64,000 bases of DNA from Paludibaculum fermentans_A (GCF_051172195.1 NZ_JBPJAQ010000001.1:2294001-2358000), one strand, 5' to 3'. Counted from the stretch's first letter, positions 44,170-54,864 are shown. Translations and numbers: made by a program. Notes: generated from the sequence alone by a model not told the origin.

Positions 44170-47100
44170 TTGCGGTCTGATATCGCTCGCTTTATTCCCC
44201 TGGCTTCATGCCTTTTTGTGCTGGGTTCTTCATTTTCCGTCGCACAGGTTAGAGACACGCCTCACCGGCCGGATCTGCTTCAGCGCGCAGCCGGGGTGGG
44301 GCTACTCGCGCAGTCCATGGTCTTCCAGTATCAGGCAGGCGCGCATGCAGCGGCCGGACCTGACCTGGCTGTCAATGTCGCTCGCGGGAATAGTTTTGTG
44401 CGGGGCCAGATCAATGCGACTTACTTGATTCGAGTGATTAATACAGGTAGCACTTCCACCGCGGGCGCCATTACTGTGACAGAGGCTCTGCCGAACGGCA
44501 TCTCCCTCATTTCGATGTCCGGCACCGGTTGGTCGTGCCAGGGCCATATTTGCACGAGAAATGATGCCTTTTCGGCCGGACAGATGCTCCCGACCATTCT
44601 GGTGCTGGCATCAGTAGCCCCGAGTGCTCCGGAAACCGTCGTCAACTCCATTACCGTATCCGGTGGTGGGGACTCCGACCCGACAAACAACACCAGCATT
44701 GATACCTCTCCGGTGGGCTACGGCGGTTATCTGGTCAGGTGGGGGGACTCGGGTGCGATTGGAGGCTATATTCCTTACCAGGCGACGGACGTCGTTGCCG
44801 CGGCGACCGGGGATCAACACGCCGTGGCGCTCAGGAGCGATGGCACGTTGTTGTTGTGGGCGGCCTACGGGAGGGAGAGTTCCGTGGTCGGCAGTGCGTT
44901 GACTGGGGTGATCGCCGTCGCGGCCGGCAAGGATGCCACCTGTGCGCTGAAAAGCGACGGTAGCGTGGCGGCTTGGGGCCGCCTGGCGCAATTTCCTCCG
45001 CCCCCTTCGAATCTGCGCGATGTCGTATCAATTGCGGCCGCGTCCGGGCATTGCCTGGCGCTTAAGGGCGACGGCACGGTCGTGGCGTGGGGCACCTCCC
45101 CCGACGGCGAATTGAGCGTACCTCCCAATCTCACCGGGGTTGTGAGTATCTCCACCACGACTGGCCAAGCCATAGCGCTGAAGTGGGACGGGAGTGTCGT
45201 GACCTGGGGAAATTCCGCGCCGGCTGTTCCCAGCGGCTTATCCAAACTGGTCAGGGTGCGATCGGTTGGCGGGGGCACGATGGCCGGGGTCCGGGCAGAT
45301 GGTACCGTTGCTGCCTGGAATACCTCAGGGGGCGGACTCGCCTCGGTTCCTGCGAATCTGAATCATGTAGTGGACCTGGCTGGGGACGGATATGTCCTTG
45401 CAGTCAAAGACGATGGTTCTGTGGTTGGCTGGGGTAACAACGACAAAGGGCAAACAGGATACGCTCCTCAACTGGCGCATGTGAGCTCAATCGCAGGAGC
45501 GTCCAGCCACGCGGTAGCGGTCATTTCCACGCCTCTCATCAGCATCACGATTCAGCCGTTAACCACTGGTGTTCGGGGTCCCATCAGCGTAACCACGCCC
45601 AAACCAGCCATCGTGTTCGATGGGATTTCCTATTCTGAGCCTTACACGCTGACCGTCATACCCGGCAGCCAGCATCAGATCTCGACTACCGCGACACAGG
45701 TCTTCGCGCCTTATGTCCGCTATCTTTTCAGCAGCTGGAATATTGGTGGGCCCCTCGCCCAGACGGTCTATCCGAGCGCGGACACCACTTACTCCGCTAC
45801 TTTCCGGACTCAATTCCAACTGAACACCGCGGCTGGAACTGGAGGATCGATCTCGCCCGGTTCGTCGTTCCTGGATGCCGGGTCGGAGGTGCTGATCCGG
45901 GCAGTTCCGCAAGCCGGGTACCAATTCAGCGATTTCACGGTGTCTCAGGTGTCCGAAGGTAACAATCCGCTACGGCTCACCCTGGACTCGGCGAAAGACG
46001 TCACTGCCAATTTTGCGCAACCTGCCAGCGCATTGCTGCGCGTCACCCTGCAGGCGCTGCGTCCCGCGATCCAAGGGCAGCAGAATGCCGTCTATCTGGC
46101 CCGCATCGTCAACTCCGGCACTGGTCCGGCCAGCGGAATTGTGCTTCAGGCCGCGGGCACGGGCCTCACCGTACTCAAAGCATGGGGCACCGGTTGGACC
46201 TGCAACGCCAACTCGTGCACGCGATCGGACACCCTCCTCCAGGGACAGGCGTATCCGGCCGTTGTGCTGATCGCGGCAGTGGATTCTGGTACAGGTTTTG
46301 TGGCACCGATGGTCACAGTTACTGCTTCCGGCCCCAGCCAGGTCAAGGGAGCGACTGCGTCGTCGAAGGTGTTTGGCTCCGCGAATGGCATCGTGGCCTG
46401 GGGCGACAATACATACAGTCAGGGCAGCTTCCCTGCCGGATTGACGAACCTTGTCGATGTCTCGGCCGGAGCGCGCCACAGCCTGGCGCTAAGGGGCGAC
46501 GGAACGGCTGTAGCCTGGGGCGACAATTCAAAACTGCAGACGAAGGTGCCCTCAGGCCTCCTGAACGTCGTTTCGATCGCCTCCGGTGCCTATCACAATC
46601 TGGCGCTCAACAACTCCGGCGGTGTAGTTGCCTGGGGGGAGAATTTCAGCGGCCAGGCCACAATCCCCTCGTCACTATCACAGGTTGTGGCCATTGCGGC
46701 CGGCGCCAACCACAGCCTGGCGCTCACGAGCAGCGGAACCGTGGTTGCGTGGGGCGCCAACGGCAGTGGTCAGTCGACCGTGCCCGCGGGGGTCACCAAT
46801 GCCATCGCCATCGCCGCGGGCGGCGACCATTCCCTGGCGGTGCTGGGCGACGGCAGCGTGGTGGCGTGGGGCAGCAATACGGCTGGCGAAAGCAACGTGC
46901 CGGCGAACCTCACGCGTGTCGTGTCGGTGGCGGCCGGGACCCACTTCAGCATGGCGGTACAGGACGACGGAACTGTGGCCGTGTGGGGCAATAATCCCGC
47001 CTCGATTCTCTCCGGGATCCCTCCGGGGCTGTCGGACATCCGTGCCGTGGCAGCCGGCGATGGGCATGGGATCGCCCTGTCCTGGAGCGGCACGCCGCAG

Positions 47101-50100
47101 GCCTGGGGCGCCAACGGCAGCGGGCAGGCGACCGTGCCTTCCAACTTGATTGAAGTGTCGGCTGTGGCGGGCGGACTGTCCCACAGCCTGGCCATCAGTT
47201 CAGTTCCTGCTCCGATCTCGGTGCAGATTTCAATGGGGGTAGCCGGAATCGTCTTTGTGGTGGATGGAGTGTCCTACTCTTCGGGGCAGGCCTTCACTTG
47301 GACGGCTGGCAGCCCGCACTCTCTATCCATTGCTTCACCCCAGAACAGCTCCGTGCCCGGCGTCCGGTATGTCTTCAACGGCTGGTCGGATATTGCCGCA
47401 CCTGCTTCCCGGACAATTCAGTTCTCTGCCAACTACAAGATTGACGCCACGTTGTTCCCGCAATTCCTGCTGACTACCTCCGCTTCGACAGGAGGTGCGA
47501 TCACTCCATCCACGGGGTATGTGGATGCGGATTCCTACTTAAGCATCCACGCGGCGGCGAATTCAGGGTATGCGTTTTCCGGCTTCAGTGGAGACCTCCA
47601 CGGGTTGGCTTTTCCCCGGCAAATTCAAATCAGAGGGCCCATGGCCATCGACGCCAACTTTGTTCCGGTCCAACCCCGGGCTTCGCTGAACATTGACCTG
47701 CGCCATACCAGTGCATTCCTGCGTGGACAAACCAATGCGGTCTATCTCCTGCGGGTTGGTAACGAGCCGCAAGGTGGACCAACATCCGCGCCGGTGCAGG
47801 TGACGCTGACTGCCCCGGCCGGCCTTCAGATCACATCGCTTCGCGGACCTGGCTGGAGTTGCGGGAACAACTCCTGCTCCAGGAGCGATACCCTGGCCGG
47901 CGGCCAGTACTATCCCACGATCCTCGTGCTGGCCTCGATCGATCAGAACGCGCCAGCCTCGTTGGCGCTACAGGCGTCAGCGAGCGGGGGCGGTGATCCG
48001 ATTACCCACACCGCTCTAGATTCCACCGCGGTGAATGCCACGGCAGTTCCGGTCTTGTGGTCGACACTTAGCCTGGTCGAAACCGCCCCAATGCCAGCGA
48101 GTCTGAACGACGTCGTAGCAGTGTCCGTGGGCGGAGACCATCTCGTAGCCGTTCGTAAGAATGGGACCGTAGCTGCATGGGGTGGGAACGCCGAGCACCA
48201 ATGTGAGGTGCCACAGGGACTCACGGACGTCATCGCGGTCGCGGCGGGTAATCTGTTTACGATCGCGCTGAAGTCGGATGGGACGGTCGTGGGATGGGGT
48301 TACCCTTCCAACATCGTGGGCATTCCGTCCGGACCCACTGATATTGTTGCGATTGACGCAGGCCAGGATTTTGAAGTCGCCCTGAGGGCGGACGGCACCG
48401 TGCAGTACTGGGGCAGGCTGACCGGGGTGAACCCTATCCTGGCAGCGCTGGCCAAGAACGTAGTCGAGTTAGGAGTGGATACCTGGGCCAGCGTTCTGAC
48501 GGCCGACGGGTCGGTGCTGCAACTCGGCTTCGGAAATGCCAATCTTCCGCCAGCGAACCTTCCGAAGGCCGTCGCACTGGAATCATTTGCCGCCCTTGCC
48601 GCCGACGGCACACTCACGCTGTGGGGCGTAAACTTGGCGCCCCCTGCGAGTTGGACCGGCCTGGCCAGAATAGCCCTTGCGGGCTGGTGCAGGCTGGGGC
48701 AGAAGAAGGACGGGACAATTCTGACCTGGGGCTGCGAGGACGCCGCCTTCACGGCCCAACCGCAGGATTTGACGAACGTGACGGCGATCGCCACCGGCGG
48801 CGCCGGCGCCGTTGTCCTGACGACCTCACTCCCCACCGTGACCTACCAGTTGAAGTCCGCCATCGGTGGCGTAACGGTGGATGGCGTCGCCTATCCCTCC
48901 GGACAGACGTTCAACTGGTCCTATGGCAGCAGCCACGTCATCGCGGTCGATTCGCCCACCGCTGCTGTCAACGGGCAGCGCTCCGTGTTCAATATGTGGA
49001 CCGACGGCGGGGCCGTCTCCCACACTGTCATCGCCTCCTCCCTGCGGCCGCGTGTGATTGAGGCCTTTTTCGCCGACCAGTACTACCTCACTACGACCGC
49101 CACGGTGGGCGGCACCATCACGCCACCCAGCGGCTGGTACAACAAATCGTACCTTCAGGTGGTGGCGAAGGCGGATCCCGGTTACATTTTCAAGGACTTC
49201 AGCGGGATCCTGGCCGGCAGCAATCCCACGACGAGTTTTTATCTGTTCCAGCCGTCCAGTATTACCGCTTACTTCGAGCCGAATGGAAAAGCGCCGGTGC
49301 TCTCGGTGACCAGTACGCATGTCGGCGATTTCACGCAAGGCCAGAAAGATGCTTACTATCTGGTGGTCGTCCGCAATGCCTCGGGTGCTGGGCCAACCAA
49401 CGGCACCGTGATCGTCACGAATACGCTGCCGGCCGGGCTGACCGCCGTTTCCACGGAAGGCAACGGCTGGTCCTGCGCCACTGCCACGAGTTGCTCCCGC
49501 GGCGACGCCCTGGCCGCCGGCGCCAGCTATCAGCCGATCATGGTGAAGGCCGTCGTCTCTTCGAATGCATCGTCTCCACAGGTGAACCAAGTCAGTGTCA
49601 GAGGGGGCGGCTCGGCCAGTGCCAGTAACTCCGACTCCACGAACATTCTGACGCTCGTCAATTTGGTGAGTAACCCTCCGGGGCTGAACGTTGTCGCGGA
49701 CGGATTCACCTACCCGACGCCCAAGGCCCTGGGTTGGGCCGCGGGTTCGAGTCACACAATCAGCATCTCCTCGCCGCAGGGAACCGGAGGCACTCGACGG
49801 CTTTTCACAGGGTGGAGTGATAGCGGTGCCCAGTCGCACACCGTGACAGCCGGGACCAGTCCTGTCACTTACACGGCGAACTTCAAGACCCAATACGCCT
49901 TGATCACCAATGTCCTGCCAGTTGGTGCTGGGAGCGTGACCACGGTGCCCTCCGCGGCTGACGGCTGGTTTGATGAAGCACAGATCCTGCAGGTGACTGC
50001 CAGTCCGGCGTATGCCTATTCCTTTACATCCTTCAGTAATGGCCTCAGTGGCGCAGCCAATCCGCAAGCGCTGACGATGTCCGCCCCGAAGACGGTCACC

Positions 50101-51012
50101 GCCAGCTTTGCCGCGATTGATCCGCATCCCAGCGTGATCAGTGTCAGTCCCTCGTCGGGTTCCGGCTCGCCCGCGACGTTGACGGCCGGGTATTCCGCCG
50201 GACTGGGCTACCAGAACCTGGCCTGGGTGCAATTGCTGGTGGCCGCCGCTCCCGACGGTGGAGGGCAGCCATTCTGCTTCATCCATTACGACGTCCAGGG
50301 AGACTCGTTCTGGGTGTATGGCGATGGCGGTTTCTTCGTTGGTCCGGTGAAACGGGGGACGCCGAGCGCACTTCTGCAAAACTCCTTCTGCGGTTTCAAT
50401 ACAAAGACATCGACGGTGACAGGGAATGGGACCGCGCTTACGTTGAAAGCCGATATTCTCTTCAAAGCGGCGGGGGCGCGAAACATCTACCTCCGCGCCT
50501 ACACGATCGGCGAGCTCGACACGGGCTGGCAGCTGAAAGGCACATGGACGACCTCGGCCGCGGTTTTGGGCGCAATGAGCGCCGTGCCGAACTCCGGATC
50601 GAGCGCCCTGCAGACCTTCGCGGTGACCTATGCCGACCCTGCCGGCTTTGAAGGCGCACCGCTGGGCTGGATGCAGTTCCTCATTGCGAAAGCCACCGAT
50701 GGCGGAGGGCAGCCGTTCTGCTTTGTCCACTACGACCGGGCCGGCAACGGGCTGTGGATGTACTCCGGAGATGTGGGCTTCTTCCTTGGTCCCGTCGCCC
50801 CAGGGGTAGCCTCGAACGCTCTCGACAGCAGCGCGTGTTCGATCAACACCGGCACCGCTTCCGCCAACAGCCAATCAGGCGTCCTGACACTGAGCGTCCC
50901 CGTTACCCTGAAGGCGCCGATGGCGGGCGCCAAGGATCTCTATCAACGCATGCTCGATCCGCTGAATCGCGACTCCGGGTGGGTCAAGACCGGCGCCTGG
51001 ACCATTCCGTAG
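44170..51012 (+). CDS. Giant secreted RCC1-propeller protein with repeated modular cassettes
   Basis: The protein has 2280 residues from TTG 44170, preceded by GAGG, with a signal peptide (PLASCLFVLGSSFSVAQ). Three cassettes follow. Each has a DUF11-like domain (GWSC-type motif), a seven-bladed RCC1-like propeller with VVAWG blade motifs, and a Bacterial-repeat-like domain (YxFSxF, TTSASTGGAITPS). A fourth DUF11-like domain precedes two C-terminal repeats of about 190 residues, with DGGGQPFCFxHYD and a GFFxGPV motif. Blade counts from the AWG motifs are about 7, 7 and 7. It is an extracellular protein of unknown ligand. The next gene is a shortened paralogue. Confidence 0.85.
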   Translation: MRSDIARFIPLASCLFVLGSSFSVAQVRDTPHRPDLLQRAAGVGLLAQSMVFQYQAGAHAAAGPDLAVNVARGNSFVRGQINATYLIRVINTGSTSTAGAITVTEALPNGISLISMSGTGWSCQGHICTRNDAFSAGQMLPTILVLASVAPSAPETVVNSITVSGGGDSDPTNNTSIDTSPVGYGGYLVRWGDSGAIGGYIPYQATDVVAAATGDQHAVALRSDGTLLLWAAYGRESSVVGSALTGVIAVAAGKDATCALKSDGSVAAWGRLAQFPPPPSNLRDVVSIAAASGHCLALKGDGTVVAWGTSPDGELSVPPNLTGVVSISTTTGQAIALKWDGSVVTWGNSAPAVPSGLSKLVRVRSVGGGTMAGVRADGTVAAWNTSGGGLASVPANLNHVVDLAGDGYVLAVKDDGSVVGWGNNDKGQTGYAPQLAHVSSIAGASSHAVAVISTPLISITIQPLTTGVRGPISVTTPKPAIVFDGISYSEPYTLTVIPGSQHQISTTATQVFAPYVRYLFSSWNIGGPLAQTVYPSADTTYSATFRTQFQLNTAAGTGGSISPGSSFLDAGSEVLIRAVPQAGYQFSDFTVSQVSEGNNPLRLTLDSAKDVTANFAQPASALLRVTLQALRPAIQGQQNAVYLARIVNSGTGPASGIVLQAAGTGLTVLKAWGTGWTCNANSCTRSDTLLQGQAYPAVVLIAAVDSGTGFVAPMVTVTASGPSQVKGATASSKVFGSANGIVAWGDNTYSQGSFPAGLTNLVDVSAGARHSLALRGDGTAVAWGDNSKLQTKVPSGLLNVVSIASGAYHNLALNNSGGVVAWGENFSGQATIPSSLSQVVAIAAGANHSLALTSSGTVVAWGANGSGQSTVPAGVTNAIAIAAGGDHSLAVLGDGSVVAWGSNTAGESNVPANLTRVVSVAAGTHFSMAVQDDGTVAVWGNNPASILSGIPPGLSDIRAVAAGDGHGIALSWSGTPQAWGANGSGQATVPSNLIEVSAVAGGLSHSLAISSVPAPISVQISMGVAGIVFVVDGVSYSSGQAFTWTAGSPHSLSIASPQNSSVPGVRYVFNGWSDIAAPASRTIQFSANYKIDATLFPQFLLTTSASTGGAITPSTGYVDADSYLSIHAAANSGYAFSGFSGDLHGLAFPRQIQIRGPMAIDANFVPVQPRASLNIDLRHTSAFLRGQTNAVYLLRVGNEPQGGPTSAPVQVTLTAPAGLQITSLRGPGWSCGNNSCSRSDTLAGGQYYPTILVLASIDQNAPASLALQASASGGGDPITHTALDSTAVNATAVPVLWSTLSLVETAPMPASLNDVVAVSVGGDHLVAVRKNGTVAAWGGNAEHQCEVPQGLTDVIAVAAGNLFTIALKSDGTVVGWGYPSNIVGIPSGPTDIVAIDAGQDFEVALRADGTVQYWGRLTGVNPILAALAKNVVELGVDTWASVLTADGSVLQLGFGNANLPPANLPKAVALESFAALAADGTLTLWGVNLAPPASWTGLARIALAGWCRLGQKKDGTILTWGCEDAAFTAQPQDLTNVTAIATGGAGAVVLTTSLPTVTYQLKSAIGGVTVDGVAYPSGQTFNWSYGSSHVIAVDSPTAAVNGQRSVFNMWTDGGAVSHTVIASSLRPRVIEAFFADQYYLTTTATVGGTITPPSGWYNKSYLQVVAKADPGYIFKDFSGILAGSNPTTSFYLFQPSSITAYFEPNGKAPVLSVTSTHVGDFTQGQKDAYYLVVVRNASGAGPTNGTVIVTNTLPAGLTAVSTEGNGWSCATATSCSRGDALAAGASYQPIMVKAVVSSNASSPQVNQVSVRGGGSASASNSDSTNILTLVNLVSNPPGLNVVADGFTYPTPKALGWAAGSSHTISISSPQGTGGTRRLFTGWSDSGAQSHTVTAGTSPVTYTANFKTQYALITNVLPVGAGSVTTVPSAADGWFDEAQILQVTASPAYAYSFTSFSNGLSGAANPQALTMSAPKTVTASFAAIDPHPSVISVSPSSGSGSPATLTAGYSAGLGYQNLAWVQLLVAAAPDGGGQPFCFIHYDVQGDSFWVYGDGGFFVGPVKRGTPSALLQNSFCGFNTKTSTVTGNGTALTLKADILFKAAGARNIYLRAYTIGELDTGWQLKGTWTTSAAVLGAMSAVPNSGSSALQTFAVTYADPAGFEGAPLGWMQFLIAKATDGGGQPFCFVHYDRAGNGLWMYSGDVGFFLGPVAPGVASNALDSSACSINTGTASANSQSGVLTLSVPVTLKAPMAGAKDLYQRMLDPLNRDSGWVKTGAWTIP

Positions 51013-51032
51013 AAGCTCACATTACTGCTACC

Positions 51033-51073
51033 GCAGATGGTTGCCCGTGGAATCGACCACGGCAACCATCTGC
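51033..51073. terminator. Strong hairpin between the two RCC1 genes
   Basis: A 17-pair stem with one bulged C (GCAGATGGTTGCC... paired with ...GGCAACCATCTGC) and an AATCGA loop lies 21 bases after the stop of the giant gene. No T-run follows, so it may terminate imperfectly or stabilise the transcript end. Confidence 0.5.
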
Positions 51074-51183
51074 TGAGCAAGGCATTACATTCGGGTGAAT
51101 CTTCCGATGGGAGAATATCTGCCGGATAAGCAGGCCTAAGTTGACTCGACCAGGGCTCCGTTGTAAGTTTATGCAGGGGCTTC

Positions 51184-53883
51184 TTGCGTATCACTTATAG
51201 CTGTATCCTCCACTGCGGTTTCGCATTATTTATTCTGAATTCCTCTGGGTGTATCGCCCAATCTTCCGTTGTGCAGGCCAGCGCCACGGATTCCGGCGCA
51301 ACTGACGTCATCCAAGGTACGAAGGATGCCGGCCCCCAGCAGGCTGCCGTGCCGGCCAACGCCGGTTCTCCGGCCGCGCTGAAGATCAGCATTTCCCGGA
51401 TGAGCACCTTCCTGCGCGGCCAGACGAACGCTGCCTACTTGATCCGGGTTGGGAATGACGCATTGGCCGGTCCGACCGTGGGACAAGTGCAGGTGACAGT
51501 GCCCGCTCCGGTTGGACTTCAGATTTCGAAACTGAGAGGCCCAGGTTGGTCATGCAATGCCACATCCTGTGTCCGGACCGACGTTCTTGCCGCTGGAAAG
51601 AACTATCCGGCCATTACTGTGCTTGCCTCGGTCGACATCAATGCGCCGGACCCACTGATTTTGCAGGTATCAGTGGCCGGGGGGAGCGATCCCGTTGTGA
51701 AGTCGGCTAGCGATGTCGCGACAGTTCGAGACACGGCCGTGCCCGTCGTCTTCACGCCGAGCATCAACTATCCATATGTACCGATGCCAGGCAATCTCTC
51801 CGATGTTGTTTCTGTGTCGGCCACCGGTGAGATATTGGCCTTGCGAAAAGATGGCACGGTGGCGGCCTGGGGCTGCCCCGACGACTACCAGTGTGCCGTC
51901 CCGGCTGGTCTCAACAACCTCATCGCGGTGGCTGCCGGCTCGTCCTTCGGAGTAGGGCTGAGATCGGATGGGACAGTTGTGGCGTGGGGACCCGGCCCGG
52001 GGGGAACAGGCGTACCTGCCGGCTTAACTGATGTCGTCAAGATCGCAGCGAACGACCATGTCGGTTTGGCCCTCAGGGCGGATGGAACTGTCAGCGCCTG
52101 GGGGGACACGCAATACATCTTCACGACGACAGTGAAGAATGCCACGGATATTGTGGACGTGTCGGCCGGCTCGAACGTGATTGCCCTGAGGTCCAATGGC
52201 GTGCCGGTTGCGTTCAATAACTTTTACTCTCCCATGCCCGCAGGAATCACAGATGCAGTCTCAGTAGTTGCCGGTGCTTCCATGACCGCCGTGATTCATG
52301 CAGACAATAGCATCACCATGTGGGCTGACTACGGCCTGCCTGACCTGACCGGCTGGAGCAACGTCGACAGCATGGGGCTTGGCGCCGGGTACTGCGGCGT
52401 CGCACTGAAGAAGGACGGGTCTCTGGCCATGTACGGCTGCGAACCGGACCACGGCCACGCGGTTCCTACTGACCTTCAGAATGTGACGGCGGTGGCCGGC
52501 GGTGGGATCACCGTTGTATTGCTGACCTCTACTCCCCCAGTGGTTGCCGTGCAGGTCTACTCCGGCGGGATGCCATTTTATGTGGATGGGGTCCTTTACC
52601 AGGCGGCCCAGAATTTCAGTTGGGTTTACGGCAGCAGCCACAGTGTGCTGGCCCTTGATTTCATCGGCGGTGGAACAGGAACCCGCTACCGTTTCGACAG
52701 CTGGAGTGATGGGTACGGCCCAGCCCATACAATATCGGCCAACTCCATTCGGTCGGCCAGCCTGAACGTGTTTTACAGGCCTCAGTACTTCCTGACCACC
52801 ATCGCTACCCAGGGGGGCTCGATCTCCCCCGCCAGCGGCTGGTATGACCGCGGTCAGGTCATGATTTCCGCCGGCGCTATCGGCAACAACACCTTTACGA
52901 CCTTTGCCGGCGCCTATTACGGCAGTCAGCCCGTCTTCAGCCTTTACCTGCAGAATCCGGCCACAGTCTACGCCATCTTCAGCGGCTTACCGCTTCCACT
53001 CAGTAAGCTGTCGGTGACACCTGCATCCGGCTCAGGCCCTGGCGTATCCCTGAGTTCCACCTACACAGCCGCTGCCGGGTTTAACGATTTGGCCTGGTAT
53101 GAACTGCTGGTCGCCGCCGCACCCGACGGCGGAGGCCAGCCTTACTGCTTCGTCCACTACGATGTGCAAGGCAATGGGTTCTGGGTGTATGGCGATGGCG
53201 GCTTCTTTGTTGGCCCCGTCCAGCCGGGCACGGCCAGCGGCGACCTCCAGAATTCCCTGTGCGGACTAAATACAAAGACTTCTAGCGTCTCCAGCTCCGG
53301 CGCTACAGTCACCCTGAACGCGAACCTCGTCTTCAAGGCCGCCGCAGCGTATAACGTGTATGTCCGGTCATATACGCTCAGCGAGACGGACAGTCAGTGG
53401 AACCTGAAGGGGACCTGGAATCCGACGGTGGCGCCCATGGCTGGCATGAGCCAGGTGCTCAACTCCAGTGCAGGCAGCCAGCGAACCTACACCATGACCT
53501 ACCCGGACCCGGCCGGCTTTGGGGGCACGAACAAGGGCTGGTCGCAATTCCTCATCGCCGCGGCCACGGATGGTGGCGGCCAGCCCTTCTGTTTCCTGCA
53601 CTATGATCGTGCCGGCAATGGGCTTTGGATGTACTCGAGCGATGTAGGCTTCTTCCTTGGGCCGGTTGCACCCGGGGCCGGATCCAACCTGCTGAGCAGC
53701 AGCGCGTGCTCCATCGATACCGGCACTGCCCAGGTCACGAATCTCGCCAGCGGCTTTACGCTCAAGGCAACCCTCAACACCAAGCCGCCCATGTCCGGCA
53801 ACAAACTGGTGTTTCAGCGTACCCTCGATCCCCTGGGCCGCGATTCGGGCTGGGTTCAGACTGGTACCGCGGTTATTCCTTAG
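51184..53883 (+). CDS. Secreted RCC1-propeller protein, short paralogue
   Basis: The protein has 899 residues from TTG 51184. It has the same leader type as its neighbour (HCGFALFILNSSGCIAQ), then one DUF11-like domain (FLRGQTNAAYLIRVGND, GWSCNATSC), one seven-bladed RCC1-like propeller, one repeat domain and the same two C-terminal repeats. It matches the third cassette plus the tail of the upstream protein, so it arose by duplication. The divergence of the propeller is much greater than that of the tail repeats, suggesting that the tail has the conserved job, perhaps surface attachment. Confidence 0.85.
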   Translation: MRITYSCILHCGFALFILNSSGCIAQSSVVQASATDSGATDVIQGTKDAGPQQAAVPANAGSPAALKISISRMSTFLRGQTNAAYLIRVGNDALAGPTVGQVQVTVPAPVGLQISKLRGPGWSCNATSCVRTDVLAAGKNYPAITVLASVDINAPDPLILQVSVAGGSDPVVKSASDVATVRDTAVPVVFTPSINYPYVPMPGNLSDVVSVSATGEILALRKDGTVAAWGCPDDYQCAVPAGLNNLIAVAAGSSFGVGLRSDGTVVAWGPGPGGTGVPAGLTDVVKIAANDHVGLALRADGTVSAWGDTQYIFTTTVKNATDIVDVSAGSNVIALRSNGVPVAFNNFYSPMPAGITDAVSVVAGASMTAVIHADNSITMWADYGLPDLTGWSNVDSMGLGAGYCGVALKKDGSLAMYGCEPDHGHAVPTDLQNVTAVAGGGITVVLLTSTPPVVAVQVYSGGMPFYVDGVLYQAAQNFSWVYGSSHSVLALDFIGGGTGTRYRFDSWSDGYGPAHTISANSIRSASLNVFYRPQYFLTTIATQGGSISPASGWYDRGQVMISAGAIGNNTFTTFAGAYYGSQPVFSLYLQNPATVYAIFSGLPLPLSKLSVTPASGSGPGVSLSSTYTAAAGFNDLAWYELLVAAAPDGGGQPYCFVHYDVQGNGFWVYGDGGFFVGPVQPGTASGDLQNSLCGLNTKTSSVSSSGATVTLNANLVFKAAAAYNVYVRSYTLSETDSQWNLKGTWNPTVAPMAGMSQVLNSSAGSQRTYTMTYPDPAGFGGTNKGWSQFLIAAATDGGGQPFCFLHYDRAGNGLWMYSSDVGFFLGPVAPGAGSNLLSSSACSIDTGTAQVTNLASGFTLKATLNTKPPMSGNKLVFQRTLDPLGRDSGWVQTGTAVIP

Positions 53884-53904
53884 TTAAGGGGAGTGTGTTG
53901 CCGG

Positions 53905-54864
53905 CTACGCGCTGCCGATGAACATACCCGCCAGGAACACCAGCACTCCGCCCAGAACAACTTGCAGCGTGGCGGAAACAATGGGCGTGTCCATGTAGCG
54001 GTGCCGCACCCAACTGATCACGGCCAGTTCGACCGCCACCACGGCTACGGCCGAGGTCATCGCGAGATGGAAGTTCGGAATCAGGAAGGGCAGCGTGTGC
54101 CCGATGCCGCCGGCCGTGGTCATCAGACCGCAGACGACGCCGCGGATCCAGGGGTGCCCACGGCCTGTCAGGGAACCGTCGTCCGACAGTGCCTCCGCAA
54201 AGCCCATCGAGATGCCTGCGCCCACGGAAGCGGCCAAGCCGACCAGGAACGCGTTCCAGCTGCTATGCGTGGAGTAGGCGGCCGCAAATAGGGGCGCCAG
54301 TGTCGAAACGGAACCGTCCATCAGCCCGGCCAGGCCCGGTTGCACGATTTGCAGTACAAACAGACGGCGCTGCGCGGCATCTTCCTTCTCTCGCTCACCG
54401 TGAGAGAGGTGTTCTTCCTCCAGTGATTCGGCCTGGGCGGAGTGCTTGCGCTCCTCCTCGGCCAGATCGCCCAGCAGCTTGCGGATCGAGGCGTCGGAGA
54501 CCTGCTGCGCCGCCTTCTCGTAGAAGCGCCGCGTCTCCAGTTCCATGATCTCCGCCTGCTTGCGCACTACATGGATGCCCAGAGGGCGCACTAGCCACAC
54601 CGGCCGGCGCTGAACAAATCCATTCACGTCCGTGCGCCGGATCAACGGGATGTGTTCTCCGAACTTGTGCTGATAGAGCTCAATCAGACGCGCGCGATGG
54701 TTCGATTCCTCGCCACGGATGCCGTCGAACATGGCCGCCGTGGCCGGGTAAGTCTCACGCAGGCCGTCGGAGAAGTCCGCATAGATGCGCCCGTCTTCTT
54801 CTTCCAGCGCAATGGCCAGGGCGAGGATCTCGCGCTCGTGCAGGTCTTTGAAATTGCGGGCCAT
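53905..54864 (-). CDS. mbfA: Membrane-bound ferritin-like VIT1/CCC1 protein (MbfA type)
   Basis: The protein has 319 residues. The N-terminal half is a rubrerythrin/ferritin-like four-helix domain with diiron motifs ALEEEDGRIY, GEESNHRARL and LAEEERKHSA. The C-terminal half has the VIT1/CCC1 membrane fold: GLAGLMDGSVSTLAPLFAAA, AASVGAGISMGFAEALSDDG and three further helices. MbfA proteins export iron and help against oxidative stress. The gene starts one base after the stop of the MTH1187-family gene, so the two are cotranscribed behind the ATP synthase genes. Confidence 0.88.
   Translation of the reverse strand: MARNFKDLHEREILALAIALEEEDGRIYADFSDGLRETYPATAAMFDGIRGEESNHRARLIELYQHKFGEHIPLIRRTDVNGFVQRRPVWLVRPLGIHVVRKQAEIMELETRRFYEKAAQQVSDASIRKLLGDLAEEERKHSAQAESLEEEHLSHGEREKEDAAQRRLFVLQIVQPGLAGLMDGSVSTLAPLFAAAYSTHSSWNAFLVGLAASVGAGISMGFAEALSDDGSLTGRGHPWIRGVVCGLMTTAGGIGHTLPFLIPNFHLAMTSAVAVVAVELAVISWVRHRYMDTPIVSATLQVVLGGVLVFLAGMFIGSA

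Noticed and set aside
48826..50874. 682-aa open frame on the minus strand opposite the giant RCC1 gene
   Set aside because: Arg/Gly/His-rich shadow of a repetitive GC-rich gene; the plus-strand frame has signal peptide, domains and repeats.
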